Assembly: GCA_016745315.1 (NCBI GenBank)
Contig: CP066886.1
Location: 5,146,501 to 5,210,500 of the forward strand
Reading direction: 5' to 3'
DNA: 64,000 nucleotides
Source of the DNA: Arthrospira sp. PCC 9108
GTDB taxonomy: Bacteria > Cyanobacteriota > Cyanobacteriia > Cyanobacteriales > Microcoleaceae
Shown: positions 19,279-27,569 of the stretch, in pieces
How the letters are laid out: every line of letters starts with the position of its first letter
How positions within the stretch are numbered: position 1 is the stretch's first letter
Translations under genes and position numbers: made by a program
Notes under the pieces: model-generated
What the model saw: the letters and a program-made list of their open reading frames with translations, nothing else
Told to the model about the DNA's origin: nothing
Databases searched by the model: none

Positions 19279-20181
19279 ATGCTTACCCTTGAAACTTTAT
19301 TTGATGAAGGGTTTTATTTGGCACAAAATCAGGAGGTAGAAGAGGCGATCGCCGACGGTCTTTTCGAGACCGCCTTCGAGCATTTTTCTCGGTATGGACA
19401 ATTTGAGGGCCGCAACCCTAACCCCATTTTTGATAGTGAATATTATCTCGCCCAAAATCCCCATATTCAGTCAGAAGTAGAGGAGGGAATTACCACTGCA
19501 GCCGCTCATTTTGTTAATATTGGACAAACAGACAACCGCAGCCCAAATCCCTTTTTTGACCCGGTTTTTTATCTACAGCAAAATCCCACCGTTTCTCAGG
19601 GAGTAGCTAAGGGGGAATTTACCGCCTTTGAGCATTTTTTGAAAATCGGACAATTTCAGGGTTTAGACCCTAGCGAGTCCTTTAATACCGAGTTTTATCG
19701 CGATCGCAATTTCGATGCGGTGGAGGGAATAGAGGATGAAATAATCGGCAGCCTTTTTGAGCATTTTTATCGGTTTGGTTTAGAGTTAGGTAGGTTAGGC
19801 GCACCCCCCCAGTTAATGGATGACCTCAGTAATGCGATCGCCTTAGATACTCTCTTAGGAAGTCGGACTATAGTTAACTCAGTTACCGATGATAACCCGG
19901 TCAATATTTATGAATTTATCATCCCCAATAATGGTAGTGAGTTTAGCCTATTTCTGCACGGTTTAAAAGCCGATGCTAATGTAGATTTAATCCAAGATAT
20001 CAATCAAAATCAAGCCATTCAACCTGATGATATTATCGCCTCATCCAATAACCCGGCTTTAGCCACAGAATCCATTGATATTGACCTATTACCCATGGGA
20101 ACCTACTTTGTGCGAGTTTCCCAGTTTCAGGGAGAAACCATTTATGCCTTGGAATTATCCGCCATTCCCCTGGATATTTGA
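19279..20181 (+). CDS. Repeat protein with C-terminal PPC-like domain
   Basis: 300 residues. There are four copies of a roughly 45-residue unit: FDEGFYLAQNQEVEEAIADG...AFEHFSRYGQFEGRNP, FDSEYYLAQNP...AAAHFVNIGQ, FDPVFYLQQNP...AFEHFLKIGQ and FNTEFYRDRN...LFEHFYRFG. This unit is found in many cyanobacterial and marine surface or secreted proteins. The last 100 residues (VNIYEFIIPNNGSEFSLFL ... LLPMGTYFVRVSQFQGETIYALELSA) resemble a bacterial pre-peptidase C-terminal (PPC) beta-sandwich. No signal peptide is visible. Function unknown. Confidence 0.8.
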   Translation: MLTLETLFDEGFYLAQNQEVEEAIADGLFETAFEHFSRYGQFEGRNPNPIFDSEYYLAQNPHIQSEVEEGITTAAAHFVNIGQTDNRSPNPFFDPVFYLQQNPTVSQGVAKGEFTAFEHFLKIGQFQGLDPSESFNTEFYRDRNFDAVEGIEDEIIGSLFEHFYRFGLELGRLGAPPQLMDDLSNAIALDTLLGSRTIVNSVTDDNPVNIYEFIIPNNGSEFSLFLHGLKADANVDLIQDINQNQAIQPDDIIASSNNPALATESIDIDLLPMGTYFVRVSQFQGETIYALELSAIPLDI

Positions 20182-20271
20182 AGGGGGTAGAGACAACCCT
20201 TGTCTATGGCATCCCTAGGTTATACCCATCTCCCCCCTAGATAGCAACCCCCAAAAAATTAGCTAGGAGGG

Positions 20272-20301
20272 TTGACATTTAGATTCCGGTGCTGGTATGA
20301 T
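20272..20301 (+). promoter_or_regulatory. Consensus sigma-70-type promoter
   Basis: TTGACA at 20272-20277 and TATGAT at 20296-20301 are separated by 18 bases, a near-consensus pair. It drives the small Arg-rich gene that starts at 20364, leaving a leader of about 55 bases. Confidence 0.7.
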
Positions 20302-20363
20302 GTAAATCAATAAAGCAGCCCAGGGAAACTAATTTGTTTGGTCATTTCCCCAAGGAGGCTGCC

Positions 20364-20624
20364 ATGACCAGACCTACAGCACGTCATGAAGACAAATACC
20401 AACCTTGTCCTAGGGGTTATAGGGTCGGTCGTCGCCGTCGCCGTCGCCGTCGTTCACCGAAATACCCTAGAGAATACACCATAGCCCTAATTAAAGCGAT
20501 CGTCATTGCCTGCTGCGCCTGTACGACAATTACAGGGGAACCAGTGGTTAGCACTACGGTTAATGCTACTGCATGGCTAGGCATGGAAATTGCCAACGAT
20601 CGCAATTCAAAAAACCACAAATAA
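20364..20624 (+). CDS. Small Arg-rich protein, unknown function
   Basis: 86 residues. ATG 20364 follows a strong ribosome-binding site (AAGGAGGCTGCC). The product has a hydrophilic start (MTRPTARHEDKYQPCPRGYR), a run of eight arginines in GRRRRRRRRSPK coded by CGTCGC-type triplets, then a hydrophobic stretch (YTIALIKAIVIACCACTTI) that could be a membrane segment or amphipathic helix, and a polar tail. No known family is recognised. Strong promoter plus strong ribosome-binding site argue that it is real and well expressed. The positive cluster next to a hydrophobic segment would fit a membrane- or nucleic-acid-binding peptide. Confidence 0.6.
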   Translation: MTRPTARHEDKYQPCPRGYRVGRRRRRRRRSPKYPREYTIALIKAIVIACCACTTITGEPVVSTTVNATAWLGMEIANDRNSKNHK

Positions 20625-20665
20625 ATCCATTCCTAACAGTTGGGGCGGCTTGAGAGTCGTCCTAA

Positions 20666-21659
20666 TTACTGTTGGAGGCGATCGATTAACTGTTGATACT
20701 CTTCTAGGGAAGCACTGCGAACCAATGGATGCTGTCCCAAGGTCCGATGATGATTCTGATTAATTCCCTGCATTTTTGATACCATTTTTGAGCAAGGGGG
20801 CAGTTATTCAATTGCAAATTTGCCTCAGCGATGCCTTTCATTGCATCAATTTCAGCCACTACCTCCCGGCATTTTTCAGCGATTTCTAAGCTCTGTTGAT
20901 GATACTTTAGGGCTGATTCCGGTTGTTTTAAGGAATTGTAAATATCCCCCATTAAAACTAGGGCGCGGGCGATAAGGTAGGGATTGCCAAGGTTCCGAAA
21001 TATTGCCAAAGCTGCCGTTGCTAAATGCAGGGATTCTTCGGGATTTTCTCGGCTTAAAATGCTGGCTAGATTACCCATCAGCATGGCACGCCCTTGGGGA
21101 GACTCGGCATCTGGGTGTTTTTCCAGGATATCTAAACTTTGTTGATAATAGGTCGCGGCTTGTTGCCACTGTCCCCGGTTTTTGGCGACGTTCCCTAATC
21201 CCATAATGGCTTTCCATTCTCCGGCTTTATCCCCCAATTTTCGGGCAACTTCCAGATGTTTTTGATGGTAGCTTTCAGATTCGTTTAACTCTCCCAGGGC
21301 ATCGTAAATATTCCCCAAGCCGTTGTAACAAACCGCATCACAGCCCGGATTCAATTTTCCGAGGAGAGATTTATAGAGTTTTTCTTGTTGGTCATAATAA
21401 CCCCAAACTCCCAATTGGTCGTGTAATTCTTGGTTGCTTTGGGGGTCAGGAATCACTGTCAAAATTTGGGTCGCCCGCCGCCAATCTTCCACCTCCCATA
21501 GGTGATAAAAAGACTCCAGGTAATGCTGCACCCGTTGCAGGGGGGTGGCTTCTTGGGGGGGATGCTTTGATGACACAAAAAATATTCGACGGCAGTATAA
21601 GTAGCTAACTGCTCGATGGGAACTGTATTGATATCGATATCAAGTTCATCCCACAGCAT
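20666..21659 (-). pseudogene. TPR protein with two frameshifts
   Basis: The natural start is ATG at 21659 (MLWDELDIDINTVPIEQLA), preceded by AAAAGGAGACATCCA. The frame is lost at a run of seven C on the coding strand (G at 21555-21561), after which the main 280-residue TPR frame continues (YNGLGNIYDALGELNESESYHQKH, GLGNVAKNRGQWQQAATYYQQSLD, LMGDIYNSLKQPESALKYHQQSLE). Near the 3' end the frame is lost again, probably at an A5 run (T at 20773-20777). The expected tail TLGQHPLVRSASLEEYQQL and a stop at 20666 lie in another frame. TPR proteins mediate protein-protein contacts. Both lesions are single-base homopolymer changes, so a sequence error is quite possible. Confidence 0.75.
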
Positions 21660-21754
21660 TGGATGTCTCCTTTTGGGTATCCCATTGGCTCTGAAACAGT
21701 TTAGCACTACTTCCGTTCAAAAAGCGATCGCTTTTTGACATTTACAAAAAAGTA

Positions 21755-23263
21755 GTTGCCATACGTTCGACTTTCAAAGAAGTCTCAAGCATCATCTCGA
21801 TGGCATGGGAGTGTTCTCAACTTGTTGCCATACGTTCGACTTTCAAAGAAGTCTCAAGCTGCCCAAGGCCTGCCGCCCCTTAAGTCCCTAAAACGTTGCC
21901 ATACGTTCGACTTTCAAAGAAGTCTCAAGGTTACATCGTTACAGATGTCTACTTTGGCGGTCGCGAGTTGCCATACGTTCGACTTTCAAAGAAGTCTCAA
22001 GCAGTATAAGGTTGCATATGCACATGTCAACCAGTTGCCATACGTTCGACTTTCAAAGAAGTCTCAAGAGGAAGGGTGGATCGTGGTATTGACATGTAAA
22101 CGAGGTCAAGTTGCCATACGTTCGACTTTCAAAGAAGTCTCAAGTGTTTCATGGTCTACAAGGTCTACAAGGGGGGGCGAGTTGCCATACGTTCGACTTT
22201 CAAAGAAGTCTCAAGATTGGTGTCCTGAGATATCATTGTGGTATCAAGACAAGTTGCCATACGTTCGACTTTCAAAGAAGTCTCAAGTGCTTCGTCCCCT
22301 TCGTCCTTGGGACTGGGAACTTGTTGCCATACGTTCGACTTTCAAAGAAGTCTCAAGCTTTGATGTCTTTATTCCCAACGGCTACGGCGGCTTCAAGGTT
22401 GCCATACGTTCGACTTTCAAAGAAGTCTCAAGGAAGGAAGAGGCTTTGTCGTGGAAGGAAGCGACAAGTTGCCATACGTTCGACTTTCAAAGAAGTCTCA
22501 AGCAGTGAACGATGTAAGCATCATACGGTCCATATCGTTGCCATACGTTCGACTTTCAAAGAAGTCTCAAGCGAAAGACAAAGTTTTTGTCCCCCACCTT
22601 CCAGTTGCCATACGTTCGACTTTCAAAGAAGTCTCAAGTACAAGGTCCTCCTCCACGGGGAACGACAAGTATTGTTGCCATACGTTCGACTTTCAAAGAA
22701 GTCTCAAGCGGAGGAATGTTTGTTGTTCGGGCAGCAACCTTTGTTGCCATACGTTCGACTTTCAAAGAAGTCTCAAGGAATAGGTCTAGACGCATTCAAG
22801 TACCCATCTGGTTGCCATACGTTCGACTTTCAAAGAAGTCTCAAGCAGTTCGCTCCTTAAAGTGCGAACTATTTGGGTTGTTGCCATACGTTCGACTTTC
22901 AAAGAAGTCTCAAGCAGGGGGGAAGCCAAGGTCTATCTCGGAAAAAGTTGCCATACGTTCGACTTTCAAAGAAGTCTCAAGAAACTAATCTCCGCTTGTA
23001 TCCGTGAAGGGGAAGTTGTTGCCATACGTTCGACTTTCAAAGAAGTCTCAAGTAGACGACGCATTAAAGTACTACCCATCTGGCTAGTTGCCATACGTTC
23101 GACTTTCAAAGAAGTCTCAAGGCTAATAACCTTCTTTTTTTTGCTATTCCATTGTCAAGTTGCCATACGTTCGACTTTCAAAGAAGTCTCAAGCTGAGAA
23201 TTTGGGTCACGGTGCAGATACTGTACTGGTTGCCATACGTTCGACTTTCAAAGAAGTCTCAAG
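21755..23263. CRISPR. CRISPR array, 22 repeats and 21 spacers
   Basis: Twenty-two copies of a 35-base repeat, which on the + strand begins GTTGCCATACGTTCGACTTT and ends GAAGTCTCAAG. I saw no repeat variant. Spacers are 32-41 bases, mostly 34-37, and all differ. The first repeat is 21755-21789 and the last 23229-23263. It lies beside the leftward type III-B operon, so leftward transcription with the leader on the right is the likely arrangement. The absence of a degenerate terminal repeat leaves orientation unproved. No cas6 is visible nearby, so crRNA processing must come from elsewhere in the genome. Confidence 0.97.
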
Positions 23264-23502
23264 AGCATAAGAACGAAATCCTTGCTCTGAAGGGATTCTA
23301 ACCCACCAATTCTATAGGGGTCAAGTCAGTACCCCAATTATTGACATAGATTAGCAATAATTGAGTTAACAAAATGACTGAAACCCGGTCGTAGCAGTCC
23401 ACCTATAGGGGTCAACGAAAAAATCAGTGATTGGGCGGTTTGCCAGACCCCTGTAGGTGAATGGATGTTACAGGTCAGACCTGGGGCATCATTTGGAAAA
23501 AG
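23264..23502. promoter_or_regulatory. Candidate CRISPR leader region
   Basis: About 240 bases between the array and the cas1 3' fragment, with no gene. It contains CTATAGGGGTCAA twice (near 23315 and 23405) and an inverted repeat pairing ACCTATAGGGGTC with GACCCCTGTAGGT (about 23400-23460). Position between cas genes and array is typical for a leader read leftward. Leader function is inferred from position only. Confidence 0.4.
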
Positions 23503-23700
23503 CTAAATTTTCCACAACATCGGTCGATAGGTCTCCCGTTCTCCCATCAGACAGGAGATGTACTCCCACACCTGTAATTCCAGACAGCGATAGTAGCTGA
23601 CCTTGTGACCTGTATGGGGATGGGTGGTGGAGAGGGATAGCTTGTCCTGCCAGTGCTTGAGATACTTTTTCAGAGCATCCGAATGTAGGTAAACTGATTC
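23503..23700 (-). pseudogene. cas1: cas1, C-terminal fragment
   Basis: Sixty-five codons ending in TAG at 23503: SVYLHSDALKKYLKHWQDKL, then HPHTGHKVSYYRCLELQVWEY and GERETYRPMLWKI. This is the C-terminal helical end of Cas1, the integrase of CRISPR adaptation (compare the usual VYL-x-F-HP-G-VSYRR-LELQ pattern). The rest is missing here. The fragment abuts the 3' end of tnpB at 23703. The matching upstream piece of Cas1 lies on the far side of the IS607 at about 25510-25600, so insertion split the gene. Confidence 0.75.
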
Positions 23701-23702
23701 AT

Positions 23703-24911
23703 TTAAGCTGAACAGTCCTGAACATTAATTGACAATGCTCGGACTGTAACTATAGCAATACCATCATTGCTGACAGTAAAGGAGGAATCCCTCAAAGCAC
23801 GCAACATAATATTACGTGCGCCATTTGCATCTCTAGGTGTTTGACTGCCACAGTGAGGACACTTGTGTATTTTCGCACCACCTAGTTTGGCGTGGCGATG
23901 TCCACACACTCCACAGGTTTTAGATGTGTGACTTTCGCCCACATCAAGCACCACGCAACCACGCTTTGCTGCTTGATGTTTCAGAATTAACTTAAAGCGA
24001 TAATGTGCCCAGGTCAGCATATTTCTGACTGTTTTCGACTGAATTTTTCTTCTTGACTTGGCTACCATAGAGGAAGACTCGAAGCGAGGCAGAAAAATTA
24101 ATCCATAATTAGTAGTCAGATAATGTGCTGCTTTTTTATGCACTTCGTCAATTAAGTTCCGAATCTTTTCTCGAATCCGATTAGCTGCTTTTTTCAGAGA
24201 ACGGCGTCGTTTGGCATTTACCTTGGTTGAGCGACTAATTAAATTATCTAGATGCGTACACAATCTTGTGATTCGCCCCATGTCGCCGTTGCCAATTTCA
24301 ATTACTTTATCGCCGTCATACCCAGTCAAAAAAGTTCTGACCCCAGGATCTAAGGCAATTATTTTCCTTGAATATGTATGACTTTTAATTACAGGTTCAG
24401 GAAAAACAGCAAACCATTTACCACGCCGATAAATCAATTGAGTCCCATAATCACATTGATGTGGTATGGGCTCGCTTGCCTTAAACTTCAGCTTTTTCGT
24501 TAACTGACTGTACCATGTACCTTTGGTAAAGTTGGAATTATTAAATTTGATTGTTTGTTGTGGATTACGAATACTTCGGAAGCAGGCATCACGACTGGCT
24601 GTATAGGCTTGGTGGGCGTCAAATATGGCGTTCTGTCTGATATGACAAGGTGTTTCTTTCACCCATTGAGGTAAATCAGATTGCATGACCAGATTTCGCA
24701 ATTTCAGCTTCCCAATCCGAGTCGTTGATTGACGCTGCATGGCTATGGCTTGGTTAAAACAATAACGACAAGCAGCCAGCCATTTTTTCCAAGTTTTTGC
24801 CAGTTCAGGACTGGGATAAATCCGGATCTTTTTTGATTGCAGATTTGTACTTTCTGAGTCCGTAAAGTCGGCAACTGTAGCTGGCTTCCCGGAAGCGGTA
24901 GATATGAACAA
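23703..24911 (-). CDS. tnpB: IS607 TnpB RNA-guided endonuclease
   Basis: About 402 residues from a possible TTG start at 24911. The frame is open upstream to 25289 but there it overlaps tnpA, so that part is not used; the true start is uncertain. The conserved protein begins at KKIRIYPSPELAKTWKKWL. RuvC motifs are IIALDPGVRTFLTGYDG, VVLDVGESHTSKTC and RDANGARNIMLRALRD. A zinc ribbon has CGVCGHRH and CPHCGSQ. TnpB is guided by an RNA from the element's 3' end and cuts empty donor sites. The guide RNA would overlap the last part of this gene and point into the cas1 fragment and CRISPR leader. Confidence 0.9.
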   Translation of the reverse strand: MFISTASGKPATVADFTDSESTNLQSKKIRIYPSPELAKTWKKWLAACRYCFNQAIAMQRQSTTRIGKLKLRNLVMQSDLPQWVKETPCHIRQNAIFDAHQAYTASRDACFRSIRNPQQTIKFNNSNFTKGTWYSQLTKKLKFKASEPIPHQCDYGTQLIYRRGKWFAVFPEPVIKSHTYSRKIIALDPGVRTFLTGYDGDKVIEIGNGDMGRITRLCTHLDNLISRSTKVNAKRRRSLKKAANRIREKIRNLIDEVHKKAAHYLTTNYGLIFLPRFESSSMVAKSRRKIQSKTVRNMLTWAHYRFKLILKHQAAKRGCVVLDVGESHTSKTCGVCGHRHAKLGGAKIHKCPHCGSQTPRDANGARNIMLRALRDSSFTVSNDGIAIVTVRALSINVQDCSA

Positions 24912-25413
24912 TGGCAAGGATGTCTTCAACCAATTCTCGTTCTGGGGATAAACTGTCTTGGTTGAGAACCACGATTTTGGTTTTGTCGAGTTCACACAAC
25001 CAGGAAATGAGGTCAAACCCGAAACGGGCAAGTCTGTCAAAGTGGGCAACCACAATAAATCCGACATCGCCTTGACGGAGGAGTTCCAAAACGGCTCTAA
25101 GTCCTGCTCTTTTGAAATTAAGACCACTGGCGATATCAGTGATGAGTTCGGCATTGGGGTATACTTCGAGTAGCTTTGCAGCTCCTCCGTCAAGGTCGGC
25201 TTTTTGTCCACGACTGGAAACGCGGGCATAAGCGATAATTGCTCTTTGCCGAATGCGATCGGATATTCCCTTGTAGGAGGCGATTTCATATCTTCTCTGT
25301 CCTTTGGGTGTCCTGATTGCTTGAATCTGGCCGTCTTTTTCCCATCTTCTTAGGGTATGTAAACATACACCAAAGTATTGAGATGTTTCACTTGGTGATG
25401 TATATTTCGGCAT
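24805..25413 (-). CDS. tnpA: IS607 TnpA serine recombinase
   Basis: 202 residues. The N-terminal MerR-like helix-turn-helix (MPKYTSPSETSQYFGVCLHT, LRRWEKDGQIQAIRTPKGQRRYEI) precedes a serine-recombinase domain with IIAYARVSSRGQKADLDGG, where the catalytic Ser sits in ARVSS. VGFIVVAHFDRLARFGFDLI follows. It catalyses movement of the element. The gene is complete and overlaps tnpB. The equivalent gene at 6818 is a dead copy of the same family. Confidence 0.95.
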   Translation of the reverse strand: MPKYTSPSETSQYFGVCLHTLRRWEKDGQIQAIRTPKGQRRYEIASYKGISDRIRQRAIIAYARVSSRGQKADLDGGAAKLLEVYPNAELITDIASGLNFKRAGLRAVLELLRQGDVGFIVVAHFDRLARFGFDLISWLCELDKTKIVVLNQDSLSPERELVEDILAIVHIYRFREASYSCRLYGLRKYKSAIKKDPDLSQS

Positions 25414-25651
25414 TTAACTCGCTTGCTGTGTAGTCGTCTAGCTTAACGCAATTGTTGAGCTGTGTCAATCGTTGTTCAGTGAATTGCCTAACAGGAAGAG
25501 ACTCCTCCTCGCTCGTCGGGGGAGTAAAATCGTCGAGGGTGAAAATTTTAGAGTTAATCAGGTACAACACCAAGGAGTCCACAACCATTTTCCCTTGGAG
25601 TTGATTTAATTGATGAATTTGCTGTGTTTTTGATGAGCTAATACTATTCAT
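25388..25651 (-). pseudogene. cas1: cas1 internal fragment in a short chimeric frame
   Basis: The short frame starts ATG 25651 immediately after the stop of the CARF-HEPN gene (25646). Residues 22-45 (MVVDSLVLYLINSKIFTLDDF, then TPPTSEEE) match the Cas1 segment that normally precedes the C-terminal VYL-x-KYL helices, which are found at 23503-23700. Residues 1-20 are not recognisable, and the tail after about residue 50 is IS607 end sequence. The catalytic N-terminal two thirds of Cas1 are absent, so a deletion preceded or accompanied the IS607 insertion. Confidence 0.65.
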
Positions 25652-27566
25652 CTTGGTTAAGCAACTGTTGTACCCATTCCCTAATATCTGAATACAGGTA
25701 ATAGGGCTGGCGGAAGGGGTGAAAATAATCGGTGATTTTATCCTGAAAAAATAGGGAGGGTGGCGGTTCGACTTCCATCAAAACGATCGCTTTTTCGCAA
25801 AGGATTTGCATAGCTGCCAAAATCGTTAATCCTGACTTATTAAAACCATCGGGAAAACTGGCAGAATCAATAGAGTTTTTTATGTCAAAATCTACCCAAA
25901 AATTTCGGGATTTTTGAGAGTCTAAAATCATCTGCCTATCTTCCTCTAAAACCTCCATCATGCGTTCTTTAGAAATCCCCTTAGCACCATGAATTAATTT
26001 ATTGCGTTTCACACACCAATAATCAAGGGATGCCATGGCTTTTACCAGCTCTTCCCAAGCATCAAGCTGGGGCTTATTTCCCTGAGTTGCCAGCAAAGCA
26101 TGAACAAAATTAAGTTTAGTGGGGCGACCGGGTAAAACAAAGCGATCGCCATATTTCCGGTCATCAAGAGGCCTAACCCATCGTTGATTTACGAGACATT
26201 TACCCCGATTAATAGCATTAACTAAATTCCAGTTTTCCGAGGCTTTTTCTAGTTCATAAAACTTTTGGGCTGCCCGTTGATTATCATCTAAAAGACTAGC
26301 GGTTTGCAGAATCCAATTGCCGCGCTTTTCGGGTCTATCAAAATATTTATCTCCCTGGAGGGCATAAATTAACTCGTGCAAAGTTTCCTCATAAAAAGAA
26401 CCCATCCTGGTCAAAAAATCAGCAATGCGGTCAGTTTGCCAAAGTAAACAACATTGGGTATAGAGGTTGAGAAGTTTAGGAAAACGTCGATTTTCTTGGC
26501 CGGGGGGGTGGGGGTAATAATCCGATAATATTTTCAGGTCGTCCGACTGGTTAACCTGCTGTTTCGCATAGTCATTATCCAGGTTAAAATAGGCGATCGC
26601 TAAATTTAAACCCTGTTCCACCTTCTGTAAGCGACGATACATATTTCCAATGTTATCGATATCTTTCAAATCGTAGTTTTGCAGGGTTGCCAAACATTCC
26701 GACCAATTTTTAATCACCACCCGCACCCCATCAAAATCCCACCGTTGTAACAGTTGTTGAATCACTTGATATTTTTGTGTTTTCAGGTGATACCAGCGGG
26801 GAGTGAGAATACAGTCGGAATTTTCCCCTTTAAAGATATGCCGCACCGACAATTTCGGTTCGATAAAAATTTGTTTCTGAATAGCCGAAGAAAAAGCCTG
26901 CATTTGCAGTGCCGTTTGCATTTGTCCGGTTCCCCCTTTCAGGCTAATCAAAACCAGGTCATTAATGTGGGGATGGTTCACGGCAAAATGGGTTTGAAAA
27001 AACTCCCCATAAACTCGCATCAATTGGTTAATATCATTAACGGCAATATCAGCGGGAATTGTCCAGGGTATCAATTCAATATCCACCTGTTTTTGTGCCA
27101 ACCACTTTGCCAAAATTGGGAACAAATAATAAGTATCTCGATGATGTCCTTGGGGTTGTTGAGGGGTAACTTGGTTAGTGACAAAAATATAGGCTTTTTC
27201 CACCTTAAAGATAGTTCTGGCTGTTTGAATAACCCCCAAAATCCGGCCAGGAGAAATGCGATCGCCCCAACCATTGGGGTCATCTTCTGGTTGATAATCT
27301 TCCCAAATTTTGCGGGTAATTTCCCGAAAAGAGAAGAAATATTTAGGATGCAAAGAAGCCTCGACTTGTAACTCTGGACAAAGGCACTCAGCAATCCTTT
27401 GATTTCGTGTCTGCCATAATTCCAACTCAGCATCAGTTAACTGACAACGGTCAATATTTTCTTCTTCCCGTTCAAAAATCGGCAGATAACCCGATTCAAT
27501 TATATCATCAACTTTCAGCTTAACTGTCAAATCAGAAGTTCCCAGATTGGCGATTAAAATAGTCAT
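25644..27566 (-). CDS. CARF-HEPN ribonuclease (Csm6/Csx1-like) of the type III-B system
   Basis: 640 residues. The N-terminal half looks like a CARF sensor: TILIANLGTSDLTVK at the start and the loop LVLISLKGGTGQMQTALQMQ near residues 205-225, similar to the ligand-binding GGT-x-x-M motif. The C-terminal part has the HEPN signature RNKLIH (R521, H526; R-x4-H). Such proteins bind cyclic oligoadenylate made by Cas10 and then degrade RNA non-specifically. The gene follows cmr6-cmr1 by three bases in the same operon. It is longer than standard Csm6 (about 430), leaving a middle helical region of unknown role. Confidence 0.8.
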   Translation of the reverse strand: MTILIANLGTSDLTVKLKVDDIIESGYLPIFEREEENIDRCQLTDAELELWQTRNQRIAECLCPELQVEASLHPKYFFSFREITRKIWEDYQPEDDPNGWGDRISPGRILGVIQTARTIFKVEKAYIFVTNQVTPQQPQGHHRDTYYLFPILAKWLAQKQVDIELIPWTIPADIAVNDINQLMRVYGEFFQTHFAVNHPHINDLVLISLKGGTGQMQTALQMQAFSSAIQKQIFIEPKLSVRHIFKGENSDCILTPRWYHLKTQKYQVIQQLLQRWDFDGVRVVIKNWSECLATLQNYDLKDIDNIGNMYRRLQKVEQGLNLAIAYFNLDNDYAKQQVNQSDDLKILSDYYPHPPGQENRRFPKLLNLYTQCCLLWQTDRIADFLTRMGSFYEETLHELIYALQGDKYFDRPEKRGNWILQTASLLDDNQRAAQKFYELEKASENWNLVNAINRGKCLVNQRWVRPLDDRKYGDRFVLPGRPTKLNFVHALLATQGNKPQLDAWEELVKAMASLDYWCVKRNKLIHGAKGISKERMMEVLEEDRQMILDSQKSRNFWVDFDIKNSIDSASFPDGFNKSGLTILAAMQILCEKAIVLMEVEPPPSLFFQDKITDYFHPFRQPYYLYSDIREWVQQLLNQDE

Positions 27567-27569
27567 AAC

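Larger units (their letters stand above)
23703..25413 (-). mobile_element. IS607-family element, intact-looking
   Basis: This carries tnpA and tnpB on the minus strand in the standard overlapping arrangement. It lies inside remnants of cas1 between the type III-B operon and its array. The exact ends cannot be fixed by eye: IS607 elements lack terminal inverted repeats and make no target duplication. The right end must lie within a few bases of the tnpB stop, because cas1 sequence resumes at 23700. The left end lies between 25414 and about 25515. Confidence 0.85.

Noticed and set aside
21756..23197. Open frames of up to 250 codons in the CRISPR region
   Set aside because: They are translations of CRISPR repeats and spacers without an independent start or conservation.
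21790..23228. All 21 spacers having an open frame on the + strand as proof of strand bias
   Set aside because: Sequences of 32-41 bases usually have at least one open frame by chance; only the related pair of spacers is informative.
24911..25289. tnpB start at 25289 giving a 528-residue protein
   Set aside because: The added residues lie opposite tnpA in another frame and do not look like TnpB; the conserved part starts after about 24870.
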